From Eledone cirrhosa (Eukaryota > Mollusca > Cephalopoda > Octopoda > Eledonidae): DNA of 64,000 nt. A program made the position numbers and the translations under genes. Numbering within the stretch: the stretch's first letter is position 1; every line of letters begins with the position of its first letter. The DNA is taken from assembly GCA_964016885.1 (NCBI GenBank), contig OZ024743.1, positions 166,982,022 through 167,046,021 of the forward strand, read 5' to 3'. The notes under the pieces are model-generated. The model had not been told where the DNA came from, did no database searches, and saw nothing but the letters and a program-made list of their open reading frames with translations. Shown here in pieces: positions 10,600-20,585 of this stretch.

Positions 10600-10980
10600 A
10601 AAGGAATAGGGGTGGGGAGTTCAGGCTGGGAGGTGTGTGGGTCTGGAGGGTGAAGATGGTGCGTTGTTCGACCGTGAAGCAGGTGGCAGGTCTTCCATGG
10701 CATTGGAAAAGGCCACAGACTGTGAGGATGGAGGGCGGAATGTCCAGGGGAGCGAAAGTGGCGGGCGTTCGGGCAACTCCCGCTGCGGCGAATATCCCGG
10801 AGGTGTCCTGTGAAACGGTCCGCCAGGCGACGTCCAGTCTGTCCAACGTAGGTTGTGCTGCACTTCGTGCAGCGAAGTCCATAGACTAGGTTGGAGGAGG
10901 TGCAGTGGAAGGCGTACCGGACAGAGAGAGAGTGGCCGTTAGGACCATGGAAGGTGGTAGTGTTGGTGATGTGGGGGCAG
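10600..10980 (-). pseudogene. PLE GIY-YIG endonuclease domain
   Basis: The minus-strand frame contains SSNLVYGLRCTKCSTTYVGQ, TGRRLADRFTGHLRDIRR and HFRSPGHS, the GIY-YIG nuclease signature of PLEs, with LVY and YVG half-motifs and Arg in DRFTGH. The end (VCGLFQCHGRPATCFTVEQ, then LQTHTPPSLN) is in another frame, so a frameshift lies near 10745. The Glu of VEQRTIF fits the catalytic Glu. Proline/threonine-rich peptide upstream is translated simple repeat, not protein. Confidence 0.75.
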
Positions 10981-11044
10981 GTGTGGCAACAGGGCCTGGA
11001 GCAGAGAAGTGAACTGGAGGGGGGGATTGGGGGTAGGGAGCGGT

Positions 11045-11235
11045 GGTGTTTGTGTATGTGTGTGGGTGTACGTGTGTGCGTGTGCGTGTGTATGTGAGAG
11101 TTTGAGGAAGAACGAGCTTCCGTGTTCAGGAAAAGGTGTGTGTGGGGTGGGGTGTAAGTCGGTGTGTGCGTGCGTGTGGAAGGAGAGGGGTCAGGGGGTG
11201 TTGGAGGTGGCGTGTGGATTCGGAGGTTGTGTGGG
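11045..11235. repeat. Direct repeat, copy 2
   Basis: Partner of 9478-9668, with a few indels, mainly in the GT-rich part. It is cut off at its right end by (CA)n(TA)n. Confidence 0.8.
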
Positions 11236-11540
11236 GGTACACACACATATATATATATATATATACACATATACAAACACATTTAAATAAATACATATAC
11301 ATACATGTTTTTGTGCATAGAACAATAAAAAAAATACAGAGGACAGGTTTAGGTAGAGAGTTAGTTTATTGTTTTATGTTAGATTCAGAGGGTCAATTCA
11401 TCGATGGAGATTGATGTACTGACTAGCATGGTAGTGGTTAAGTTACTACCTACTTCTAGTTTTGAAATCACTATTCAATGCTTGTTCTTCATTGTACTGT
11501 GTTGTTTGCTTTGTTATTTTTGTACATACACACACAAATA
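11236..11540. other. Unassigned DNA
   Basis: Simple (TA)/(CA) repeat then 250 bases without recognised features. The reading frame that continues into RTE copy B starts here but is not element sequence until about 11541. Confidence 0.5.
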
Positions 11541-12533
11541 TATAGATCTGGTTCTTATAGCAGAATCAGTAGAGGAGCTAGAGAATAAATTCTGGCTATG
11601 GAAACAGCAGTTGGAAGCAAGAGGACTGAGAGTGAATCTAGCTAAGACAAAAGTGTTGATGAGTAGAAAAGAGGACAAAACCCTGATTCCGCCAGGGAAA
11701 TGGCCATGTTCGATATGCAGAAAAGGAACTGGCATAAATTCTATAAAATGCACACAATGCAGATCCTGGGTACACAAGAGATGTAACGGGATATCAGGCA
11801 AACTAACAGGTAGGGAGAAATATGTATGCAGTAGATGTACAGGGAAATTAGACAGTAGAAGTCGCACTGATAGACACATTTTTCAAATGCAAGAGGGCGC
11901 TATAGAAGTGGTGGATAGCTTCCGGTACCTAGGAGATCAGATTAGCATGGGAGGAGGGTGTTCCGAGGCCATAGTATCTAGAATAAGGATGGGTTGGAAG
12001 AAGTTTAGGGAGCTGCTTCCTCTGTTGACGAAGAAGGGTTTCTCCCTGCGTACAAAAGGCCGGTTGTATGATGCCTGTGTGAGGAACGCGATGCTGCATG
12101 GTAGTGAGACATGGGCAGCAACTGCAGAGGATATGCGACGGCTGGAGAGAAATGAGGCAGGCATGCTCCGTTGGATGTGCAGTGTAAATGTGCATGAACG
12201 ACCCAGCATAAATGTGTTGAGAGAGAAACTGTGTCTGAGAGGGATAGAATGTAGTGTACGGGAGAGGAGACTGAGGTGGTATGGACATGTGATGCGCATG
12301 GAGGATGACCGATGGGTGAAGAAGTGCCAGGAAATGCCAGTTGAAGGAAGACGTGGTAGAGGTAGACCACAAAAAACATGGGCGGAGGTGTTGAGAACAG
12401 ACCTCAGATCATTGAAGCTCACGGTGGAGATGACAAGGGACCGTGACGAGTGGAGAGATGCTGTGCTGAATAAGACCCGTCCCACCCTTGCAAGCAGGGA
12501 AAAGCGGACGTAAAATGATGATGATGATGATGA

Positions 12534-12536
<3 letters not shown>
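11541..12536 (+). mobile_element. RTE-like LINE, copy B (5'-truncated)
   Basis: It begins inside RT motif C (LVLIAESVEELENKFW) and runs uninterrupted to the stop at 12511-12513, followed within a few bases by (GAT)n. 5' truncation is the usual outcome of incomplete target-primed reverse transcription. Sequence is close to copy C. The protein includes a complete PHD-like finger: SICRKGTGINSIKCTQC, then WVHKRCNG and CSRCTGK. It also has NLAKTKVLMSRKEDK, a segment lost from copy C. The C-terminal domain ends KTRPTLASREKRT. Confidence 0.9.

Positions 12537-12566
<30 letters not shown>
12516..12566 (+). repeat. (GAT)n tail then (TA)n
   Basis: The tail of RTE copy B, followed by a TA dinucleotide run. 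Confidence 0.9.
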
Positions 12567-12572
<6 letters not shown>

Positions 12573-12579
12573 TCAATAT

Positions 12580-12796
12580 ATAAATAAATGGAAACTATAT
12601 TTATAAAACCATAACTATTTTATTATATATATTTCAAGAGCGACCAAGCCAATCTTGGTGCGCTTTCATCAGATAAAATACAAAATTTGTTTTATAAATG
12701 GTGACATAACCATGGAAAACAACCTTGATGGTTGAAAATTCGCTGGATAAGTTTGTTGGAATCCCAACAAATTAAATATAACTTCTACATATATAT
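12580..12796 (-). repeat. PLE terminal-repeat relative
   Basis: Matches 855-1130 and 13040-13200 over the AAATGGAAACTATATTTATAAAACC and TTTCAAG...CATCAG blocks. It contains the hammerhead-like motif at 12632-12672. Its right part (AACAAATTAAATATAACTTCTAC) faces an inverted counterpart at 12945-12970 across the insert 12797-12940. Confidence 0.65.
12632..12672 (-). ncRNA. Hammerhead-like motif (candidate)
   Basis: Minus strand: CTGATGA, helix II with a 6-bp stem (ACCAAG/CTTGGT), GAAATA. It has the same layout as 999-1036, 13093-13143 and 18300-18340. The stem is kept although its bases differ between copies. Confidence 0.45.
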
Positions 12797-12940
12797 ATAT
12801 AACAAAGGAATTGTGGTAAGGAACCAGATGTACCATAATGCACCAGAGTACTCAATACTTAGGGTAGTAGAGTGGGAAATAGGAAAAAGTATGACCCCGA
12901 CGGCAGAGCTCAAGCCGTTTCGACGGCTATATATATATAT
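12797..12940 (+). repeat. Dispersed repeat, relative of 37665-37795
   Basis: Shares GTGGTAAGGAA, GCACCAGAGTACTCAATACTT, GTAGTAGA and GGCAGAGCTCAAGCCGTTTCGAC with 37665-37795. It is flanked by inverted AAATATAACTTCTAC-type arms. Its family is not identified. Possibly it is a further PLE-type terminal repeat. Confidence 0.7.
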
Positions 12941-13031
12941 AAATGTAGAAGTTCTATTTAAATTGTTGGGATATAACAAGCAAATATTTTTATAACTGAT
13001 ATAAAGCACTCAACAAATTATTGGAGTAAAA

Positions 13032-14196
13032 ATACGATATATTAACAAATGGAAACTATATTTATAAAACCATATTTATTTCATTATACATATTTCAAGG
13101 ACACCAAGTTAGATTATGGTGTGCTTTCATCAGATAAAATATAATATAGATCAGTTTTATAAATAAATATTGACATACCCTTAAATAATGCGACCATTTC
13201 TGTTGGAAGCTCCCGGATAGTGGGGTTATAACTTTATTTATACTATTATGCAAATTAGTGTCGGATATTTTAAAATCACAGTAGATTTAAAATAAGCCGT
13301 TGGGGTATGGAGAGAGGGAAAAAGAAAAAAGAAAAAAGAAAAAAGAAAAAAGAAAAAAGAAAAAAGAAAAAAAGAAAAAAGCAGCTTTAAGAGGAAAATA
13401 AGAAAACGAGATAAAGAGAAAGAGAAATAGAAGAAAAAAGAAAAGAGGAAAGAGAAAGCCCTAAGTGATAGGTTGTTGTATTAGCATAACTTTTAAGATG
13501 AAGTGAAAAAATAAATATTTTTGGATGAGTAAAGTAAATAAGTAAATAAGCGTGAATGGAAAATGAATTTTAACTAGTGTTTAAATATGATTAAATGTTT
13601 AGTTTATCAATTAAATTATTCATCAAATTATTGAGATCTATACATTAAAAGTTGAGATCTATATATTATTAAAAATTTATATATTATTAAAACCCATATA
13701 TTATTAAAAGAATATATTCATATATATACGTACGCACACATACATACACATACATATAAATATACATATATATATATACCTACACATATCATACACATAG
13801 ATAAAGGACTTTTTATGTATAAGATATAGGAATTTTCTTAAACTTATATATTTTTCTGAGAAACCAGAGAAAAAAAAACAAAGAAAAAAGCCGGAGAAAA
13901 ACAGCATAAAGGAAATTAAGTTATTTACCTATATTAAATGTTATAAATGTTAAGATAACAAAGGAAATTTAAGATTATAGAAACCTTATGTTATAATACA
14001 AACCTTATATTATAAATTTTATATTTAGTAAATCCACCTGTTATGTAGTTGTGACTGTTATTATATAAGTTTGTTTATCACGAACCTTAAGGAAACCCTT
14101 ATAATCTAGTGCATTTGAATTGTATGCATATATATATATATACACACAACTCGCACATATATACACAGAGACATAGATACACATACAGGTAGATAT
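13032..14196 (+). repeat. Left terminal inverted repeat of the PLE
   Basis: Pairs with 17219-18401. Landmarks in order: AAATGGAAACTATATTTATA, the hammerhead-like motif, TGTTGGAAGCTCCCGGATAG, a (GAAAAAA)n run at 13319-13375, and TTTATCACGAACCTTAAGG. It ends near ACACATACAGGTAGATAT. Confidence 0.9.
13093..13143 (-). ncRNA. Hammerhead-like motif in left TIR (candidate)
   Basis: Minus strand, pointing out of the element: CTGATGA, helix II closed by ACACCA/TGGTGT, GAAATA. It is the mirror counterpart of 18300-18340. Confidence 0.45.
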
Positions 14197-14380
14197 GCAT
14201 CATATATATATATATAGAGATTTTGAGTATATGTTGGTTGTATACCAACACCTCAGTATGCAGGCTGGAGCACTCGACGAAGTGCGCAGGTTGGTTTGGT
14301 TACTCCGGAGTAATGTAAAATAAAGTTAAATAAAAAGTCAAATGTTTAAAATTTAGCTTCGTTTATTACTACTATATATA

Positions 14381-14417
14381 TTTCAGTGACAGCCATCTTT
14401 GGCTGTGACCTCTTCAG
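14381..14417 (-). ncRNA. Hammerhead-like motif, degenerate core
   Basis: Minus strand: CTGAAGA, helix II of at least 6 bp (ACAGCC/GGCTGT), GAAATA. Identical to the plus-strand motif at 14508-14544 in the other hairpin arm. Confidence 0.35.
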
Positions 14418-14507
14418 GCAGTCCGAATTAGTGTGGTATAGACAAGTACATATGTTATACACCTCAACAACATATGTACTTGTCTATACCACACTAATTC
14501 GGACTGC

Positions 14508-14544
14508 CTGAAGAGGTCACAGCCAAAGATGGCTGTCACTGAAA
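14508..14544 (+). ncRNA. Hammerhead-like motif, degenerate core
   Basis: Mirror of 14381-14417. The core reads CTGAAGA where the canonical ribozyme has CUGAUGA. Confidence 0.35.
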
Positions 14545-14604
14545 TATATATATAGCAGTAATAAACGAAGCTAAATTTTAAACATTTGACTTTTTATTTA
14601 ACTT

Positions 14605-14705
<101 letters not shown>

Positions 14706-15098
14706 AATGTACAGTACATAGTATAATTGAAGTACATAATATATAAAAAAATACATAATATATAAAATAAAAATACATAATATATAAAAAATAAGATAAA
14801 AATGAATTATATTACGATTTGGAAATATATTCTTACAATTATAAGCAATATAACTTTAAAGCAATATAATTTTTAAAAAATATAATTTTAAAAAATTACA
14901 GAATATCAAAAAAGAGAAACTTTCAAAAATAGGAGAAACCTTTCAAAGAAAATATTTTTTCCTTTTAAGAGCTTTCGGTGTGTTTATCTAGAAAAATTTA
15001 CTAGGAAAAAATGTTTATATTTGAGAGTTTAAGCAATCAAATGAAGGAATCTAATGATTTATCGATAGGCTATCGATATTGATAGAATTAATTATATA

Positions 15099-17224
15099 TT
15101 ACATTTTAAATTTATATTTAAACGTTGAGTTCAATCTATGTCTGCAGCAACTGAATAAGTTGCTCCTTAGGTTCAGGGAATTTTTGGTCTTTAATATAAA
15201 GAATATTTCTTCTATACAAAGATCACAATTTTCTGAAGAGGAATTAAAAGGAGTAGCTTTTGAAATAATATTCCAAAGTAACGAATATTTAACATTCTTT
15301 AATTTGAGGTCCCATAATAAGCTAGATAGAGAAGTTGAAATTTTTTTGTTTAAATGCATAAAAGAGCTTTTATGGTTATTAAAACAGGATTTAAAATCTG
15401 TGGAAGTAGATCCTACATAATTAAATGAATTTAAATTAATTATTACATTACAATTATATACTATATTTTTAGCTAAGCAATTGTTATTTAACGGACAATT
15501 AGATTTATTCCTACAGTTACATTTATCAAATTGGATATTGCTGGGGTTATTAGTGGTATTTTGGTTAGGTTTTAAATTTCTATTATTAATTCTATTAATA
15601 TTCTGCGCTAAATTTTTGGTGGATGAATAAGTTAATTTTATAGTATGTCTATTAAAAATTGAGTAATATCTATGTGTTCTAGGGAAGCATTTGTCAAGAG
15701 CTTTAAAAAATAGTTTAGCAATAGGGGTTTTAATATTTAATGAGAAAGGAGGAGCGAACCATAATATATTCCTAGTCCTATTTCTTTTTTTGTTTTCCAA
15801 ATTATTGTAAGGTTTTCTATTATAGTTGTTAAAATTGTTAGGATTATGGTTAGTTGTTATATTATTATTATCAATGTATTTAATTTTATTTCTATACCCT
15901 GCTCTACCTAACGTTTCATTATAATAATGTGCTTTATCATCAAATATATTCTTATTAGCTGAAATTCTAGAAATGCGTTGCTGTACAGAATTTACTATAG
16001 TATTTTTAACGGATCTGGGGTGATTAGAGTTAAAATTAACGTAGTTTAAGTTCTCGTTTAGTTTGTGAAAAGGATAATGAAGACATGTGTTAAGGTTTAA
16101 TGTTACATCTAGAAAATTAACTATTTTATGGTTATTCTACTTTTAGATTAAGGTAATTAAAAAATTGTATAATTTTTTTTCTTTTCTTATTTAATTCACA
16201 GTTATTATTTTCGATAAGTAAAATCATGTCATCACGATATAAACCTCCGGTCATCTCAGGTATTTTTCTATGTAGAGAATTATTTATAAAGAGGCCCACA
16301 AGATCCGTTACCTGAGTGGAATCGGATGATCCCATAGTGATATCGAAATTATTGTTTCTATCTGCTCTAGTCCAGAGTTGGTAGTTAAATTCTATTAATG
16401 TTTTCCGTGCCGTTAAGATAATGTGCATTTCATTACTAGTTAAGTCTGTATGTTTAAATGCATATGTTAGTGCTTTGTTAAGTAGATTAGGAGTGATGGA
16501 TGAGTAATAATTAGCAATATCCTATTGAATAAACTTATTATTATAGTTATATTTAATTTCCTTAAACCATTTGATAACTTCATTAGTTCCTTTCCATAAT
16601 TTTAAATAAGATAATTCATTAATTTGTGGTATTATTCTGTCTAAAATATTCTTGCTAAGTATGCCAAGGTCCGATTTAGATGGTGCTATTAATCTGACTG
16701 GTAATTCAGTTTCAAAGTTCCTTTTATGGTCCTTCATATTAATTTTAGGTTTCCTTGGCATGAAGGGTTGTGTCCTATTTTCAATGCCTAATTCATGCAT
16801 TATATAAGAGGCATCTGTATTCAATTTTTCAAGGTCGTCATAAGTTGTTATTTTGTATTTCTTCCTTAATTCCTTTAATATAAGATCGTTATAGATGTCC
16901 TTTTGTATTCCGTAAAGATTATTGGTTTTGTCTGACTTGACTAGAATTTTTTCCGTTTTCTCCAAGTTTTCAATATTATTTTTGATATTTCTTAGGTAAT
17001 CCTGGCCTTTGAAGTTGTTTTTGAATTTGATGCTTTGGATAATAGATATGATTTCACTTTCAAAATCCATTAGTAGTTTGTTGGGAGGTGGATTTTTTTT
17101 AGATTTGAAGATTTTATCAAGATTGGAAACATTCTCATTTACATCAGATTTATCAAAGTGGAAAGCACGCCACCTGATTCTTCTTATAAAAGAGTCTGAT
17201 TTTTCTATTAATTGTTTAATATCT
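15099..17224 (-). pseudogene. PLE reverse transcriptase + GIY-YIG endonuclease
   Basis: Homology starts by IRRIRWRAFHF near 17190 (no ATG required) and runs through KSDKTNNLYG, IKMKDHK-like NMKDHKRNFE, VRLIAPSKSDLGILSKNILD and KWF to RT motif A. There an in-frame TAG at 16522-16524 interrupts FIQ-stop-DIANYYSSI. Motif C reads GLYRDDMILL. A frameshift near 16132 is followed by NFLDVTLNL, then CNCRNKSNCPLNNN and the GIY-YIG domain (NIVYNC, FNYVGST). The nuclease Arg normally in FK-x-RF is Cys here (DFKSCFNNH). RT before GIY-YIG is the standard PLE order. It is inactive as it stands. Confidence 0.85.
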
Positions 17225-17265
17225 ACCTGTATGTGTATCTATGTCTATGATATATATGTGCGAGT

Positions 17266-17298
<33 letters not shown>

Positions 17299-18401
17299 GC
17301 ATACAATTCAAATGCACTAGATTATAAGGGTTTCCTTAAGGTTCGTGATAAACAAACTTATATAATAACAGTCACAACTACATAACAGGTGGATTTACTA
17401 AATATAAAATTTATAATATAAGGTTTGTATTATAACATAAGGTTTCTATAATCTTAAATTTCCTTTGTTATCTTGACATTTATAACATTTAATATAGGTA
17501 AATAACTTAATTTCCTTCACGCTGTTTTGCTATTACATAGAAATGTTTTTCTCCGGCTTTTTTTCTCTGGTTTTCTTTTCTCTGGTTTCTCAGAAAAATA
17601 TATAAGTTTAAGAAAATTCCTATATCTTATATATAAAAAGTCCTTTATCTATGTGTATATGTGTAGGTATATATATATATATGTATATTTATATGTATGT
17701 ATGTGTGCGTACGTATATATATGAATATATTCTTTTAAAAATATATGGGTTTTAATAATATATAGATTTTTAATAATATATAGATCTCAACTTTTAATGT
17801 ATAGATCTCAATAATTTGATGAATAATTTAATTGATAAACTAAACATTTAATCATATTTAAACACTGGTTAAAATTCATTTTCCATTCACGAGTATTTTC
17901 CATTCACGCTTATTTACTTATTTACTTTACTCATTCAAAAATATTTATTTTTTCACTTCATCTTAAAAGTTATGCTAATACAACAACCTATCACTTAGGG
18001 CTTTCTCTTTCCTCTTTTCTTTTTTCTTCTATTTCTCTCTTTCTCTTTTTCTCGTTTTCTTATTTTCCTCTTAAAGCTGCTTTTTTTTCCTTTTTTTCTT
18101 TTTTTTTTCTCTTTCCCTCTCTCCATACACCAACGACTTATTTTAAATCTACTGTGATTTTAAAATATCCGACACTAATTTGCATAATAGTATAAATAAA
18201 GTTATAACCCCACTATCCGGGAGCTTCCAACAGAAATGGTCGCATTCTTTAAGGGTATGTCAATATTTATTTATAAAACTGATCTATATTATATTTTATC
18301 TGATGAAAGCACACCATAATCTAACATGGTCTCCTTGAAATATGTATAATGAAATAAATATGGTTTTATAAATATAGTTTCCATTTGTTAATATATCGTA
18401 T
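17219..18401 (-). repeat. Right terminal inverted repeat of the PLE
   Basis: Mirror of 13032-14196. Its inner edge abuts the start of the RT coding homology almost exactly. Confidence 0.9.
18300..18340 (+). ncRNA. Hammerhead-like motif in right TIR (candidate)
   Basis: CTGATGA, helix II closed by ACCAT/ATGGT, GAAATA, pointing outward. A base change relative to the left arm shortens helix II. Confidence 0.45.
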
Positions 18402-18409
18402 ATATATAT

Positions 18410-18444
<35 letters not shown>

Positions 18445-18459
18445 AATATATATATAAAT

Positions 18460-18508
<49 letters not shown>

Positions 18509-18535
18509 TATATAAATATATATATATATAAATAT
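18402..18535. repeat. TA/TAAA microsatellite
   Basis: Imperfect TA and TAAATA repeats adjoining the right TIR end. Confidence 0.9.
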
Positions 18536-19060
18536 ATCTGGGTGTCAAGACAACTCTATGACTACATCACATTAAATATTAAAGTCTATATATAAATATA
18601 TATCAACTAGAAATTGATTGACATATATATATATTTAAAATAAACACATGAAATAATCACAGGGGATAATTTGTAAAGTGTGTAAGCACACACAGCTAGG
18701 TAGGTAACTAATTAAAGTTTAACTAGAACTTCGAATATTACCTTTTAAAAATGATTAATCTTCCTTGTATATATTTCACCATTAATCTGTAAACTCACAG
18801 TAGTTAAATCCCGGATCTTCAGCAGGGGAGATTTAACTATTTGTGTTTACACATCCAATACAAATCTGCGAATGACCCGTCACACGTGTTGCATTTTTAA
18901 AACTACACACATCATGCCAGCATCATCCCAGTGGCGTGAATAGGGTTATCAAAAGCTAGAAATAGCAGCCGAGTCCTTTCAACTGAGTTAGCTCTACATA
19001 GGGTTAACGTCCAATAGATTCAAGCAGCGTCTTTACATGCATACCCTTTCTTTTCTTAAC
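18536..19060. other. Unassigned DNA, possibly PLE-related
   Basis: AT-rich at first, then mixed sequence leading into the PLE coding fragment. No domain is recognised. Confidence 0.4.
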
Positions 19061-19333
19061 CCTTTAAGAAGGAATATGACGTCACTTTCAGCTTATATCT
19101 GGAGTCTAAAAGACAACCACACCCAATATAAGTTACACTGGGAGATCCTAGCTAAGGCTAGATCGTATAACGGAAATAAAAGACCATGTGACCGCTGCGC
19201 CACTGAAGCCCTGGAAATACTCTACGCCAAAGACCACATCTTAAACAAAAAATCTGAGGCAATTTCGGCTTGTAAACATAAATTGCACAAAACTTTCCTG
19301 TATTACAGCCCCACATTATACCCTAACGGATAG
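19061..19333 (+). pseudogene. PLE GIY-YIG C-terminal fragment
   Basis: The frame reads LSAYIWSLKDNHTQYKLHWE, ILAKARSYNGNKRPCDRC and ILYAKDHILNKKSE, ending CKHKLHKTFLY. This aligns with the last ~85 residues of the PLE at 15.1 kb (LSSLLWDLKLKNVKYSLLW, CDLCIEEIFFI, CRHRLNSTFKY). The catalytic N-terminal half of the nuclease is missing, so it is a remnant. The downstream ~600 bp is GT-rich and probably its 3' non-coding part. Confidence 0.8.
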
Positions 19334-20014
19334 TACAATCTATACGCTGATAATTTACGTCTTGATGTGGTATATGTTATGTTTATACCATTACTTATTT
19401 GTATAGGTAAATATATATTATCTGTATGTTTTGTGAAGGTACGTATACTTTCTCGTACGTATATTTGCCTGTATATGTTATAGGTGTATATATTATATAT
19501 ACTGGTACATGTGTATATGGTTATGTGTATACGTGAGTTTTGCGTCTGTGAGAGTATGCGGGTTCGTACGTATGTAGGGTGTGTGTATATGTGTACTTTG
19601 TGTTTTGGTTGACGTACGTTTAGCGAACATATGTGTATTTACATGTAGGTATGTGTGTGTGTGCGCTATATACGTATTTATGTGTGTATATTTATATACG
19701 TTTATATAATTATATGTATACACGCACACACACACACACATATTTTTTTTTTTCATATATATTATTATGTGTATACGTTCGTATGTGTGCGGGTACAGGC
19801 GTTGCGTGGGTTCTGTATGTGCGTGTGTGTTTTTGTGTACGTGCTTGTATTTGCATACCCATCGCGTATGCATGTGTATGTACGTATTTGGACGCGTGCA
19901 TGTATATATTTAATTTTTGTTTATTTCAATTACCTCTGTAATTTATTTACATTATTCTTAACTCTGAAGCGGAGAATCATCGGTTTCCTAAATAGAATTA
20001 TACCATAAATGTGG
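19334..20014. other. GT-rich non-coding DNA after the PLE fragment
   Basis: Long TG/TA-rich tract (19480-19900). Overlapping frames on both strands are translated simple repeat. I see no gene. Confidence 0.55.
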
Positions 20015-20089
20015 TTTTGTCTTTGCGTGTATTTGTTTTCACCGCCCCAAATAATGACGTATTATCTTCGTTTTTTCCGTTCTTTGCCA

Positions 20090-20255
20090 GGGAACGTTTC
20101 CACAAACCAAAGTATCATCTTCCTGTCTTCTTTCGGTTGCAACGTTTTTCGAAATATTTAATTCTGCGTTCACAGATTGATTTTTTTAGTTTCAGAAGAT
20201 CCCGTTAAGAGTGAAAGCAGCGATTCTTTGCTTAAACTTTAATCTGTTATTTTCA
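20090..20255 (+). repeat. Dispersed repeat, copy 2 (pair at 350-510)
   Basis: Inverted relative to 350-510. See that entry. Confidence 0.65.
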
Positions 20256-20361
20256 TAAATATTTGCTCTACGGCTCCCAAACAAGCATGGGCGCACTTGT
20301 TGAGAATGGAGCTCCCATTGAACGCTACCGCCAAGTGTGAATTTCACGCAGTTATTATATA

Positions 20362-20537
20362 CGAGGGCAATCCCAAAAGTAAGGTCTCCTTCAGAAGGAA
20401 AACATGCGTAAAGATCGGCGGATCACTCTGGATCTCTCTGCATTTTGGTTCCTGAGGTTTCCCGAAGCACCATCCACAGGATTTTAATGGAAAAGTTGCA
20501 ATATCAGAAGGAGACCTTACTTTTGGGATTGCCCTCG
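20362..20537 (+). mobile_element. Mariner-type MITE, 176 bp
   Basis: Terminal inverted repeats of 31 bp, beginning CGAGGGCAATCCCAAAAG at both ends and identical by eye, flanked by TA on both sides. The interior keeps a scrap of transposase (VSRSTIHRILMEKL), the helix-turn-helix region of mariner proteins. It is an internally deleted, non-autonomous derivative. The bases just upstream (20280-20350) do not belong to the TIR unit. Confidence 0.85.
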
Positions 20538-20585
20538 TATATATATATATATATATATATATATGGAGACACGATATATATATAT

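Larger units (their letters stand above)
9176..11240 (-). mobile_element. Penelope-like element remnant with direct terminal repeats
   Basis: A GT-rich block on the plus strand (CA-rich on the element strand) contains a GIY-YIG reading frame at 10600-10980 and long non-coding flanks. About 190 bp at 9478-9668 recurs in the same orientation at 11045-11235, like the LTR-like repeats of PLEs. The outer end carries a hammerhead-like motif (9256-9279). RT is absent. Both edges run into (TA)n. Confidence 0.65.

Noticed and set aside
9161..11414. Many overlapping frames rich in THTH, PPP, VCVCV or GVGV
   Set aside because: They are translations of GT/CA-rich simple repeat. Only the GIY-YIG part of the minus-strand frame has protein-family resemblance.
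19955..19990. Hammerhead-like CTCTGAAGCGG...GGTTTCC near the PLE fragment end
   Set aside because: No intact CUGANGA core, no stable helix II and no GAAA in the right place.
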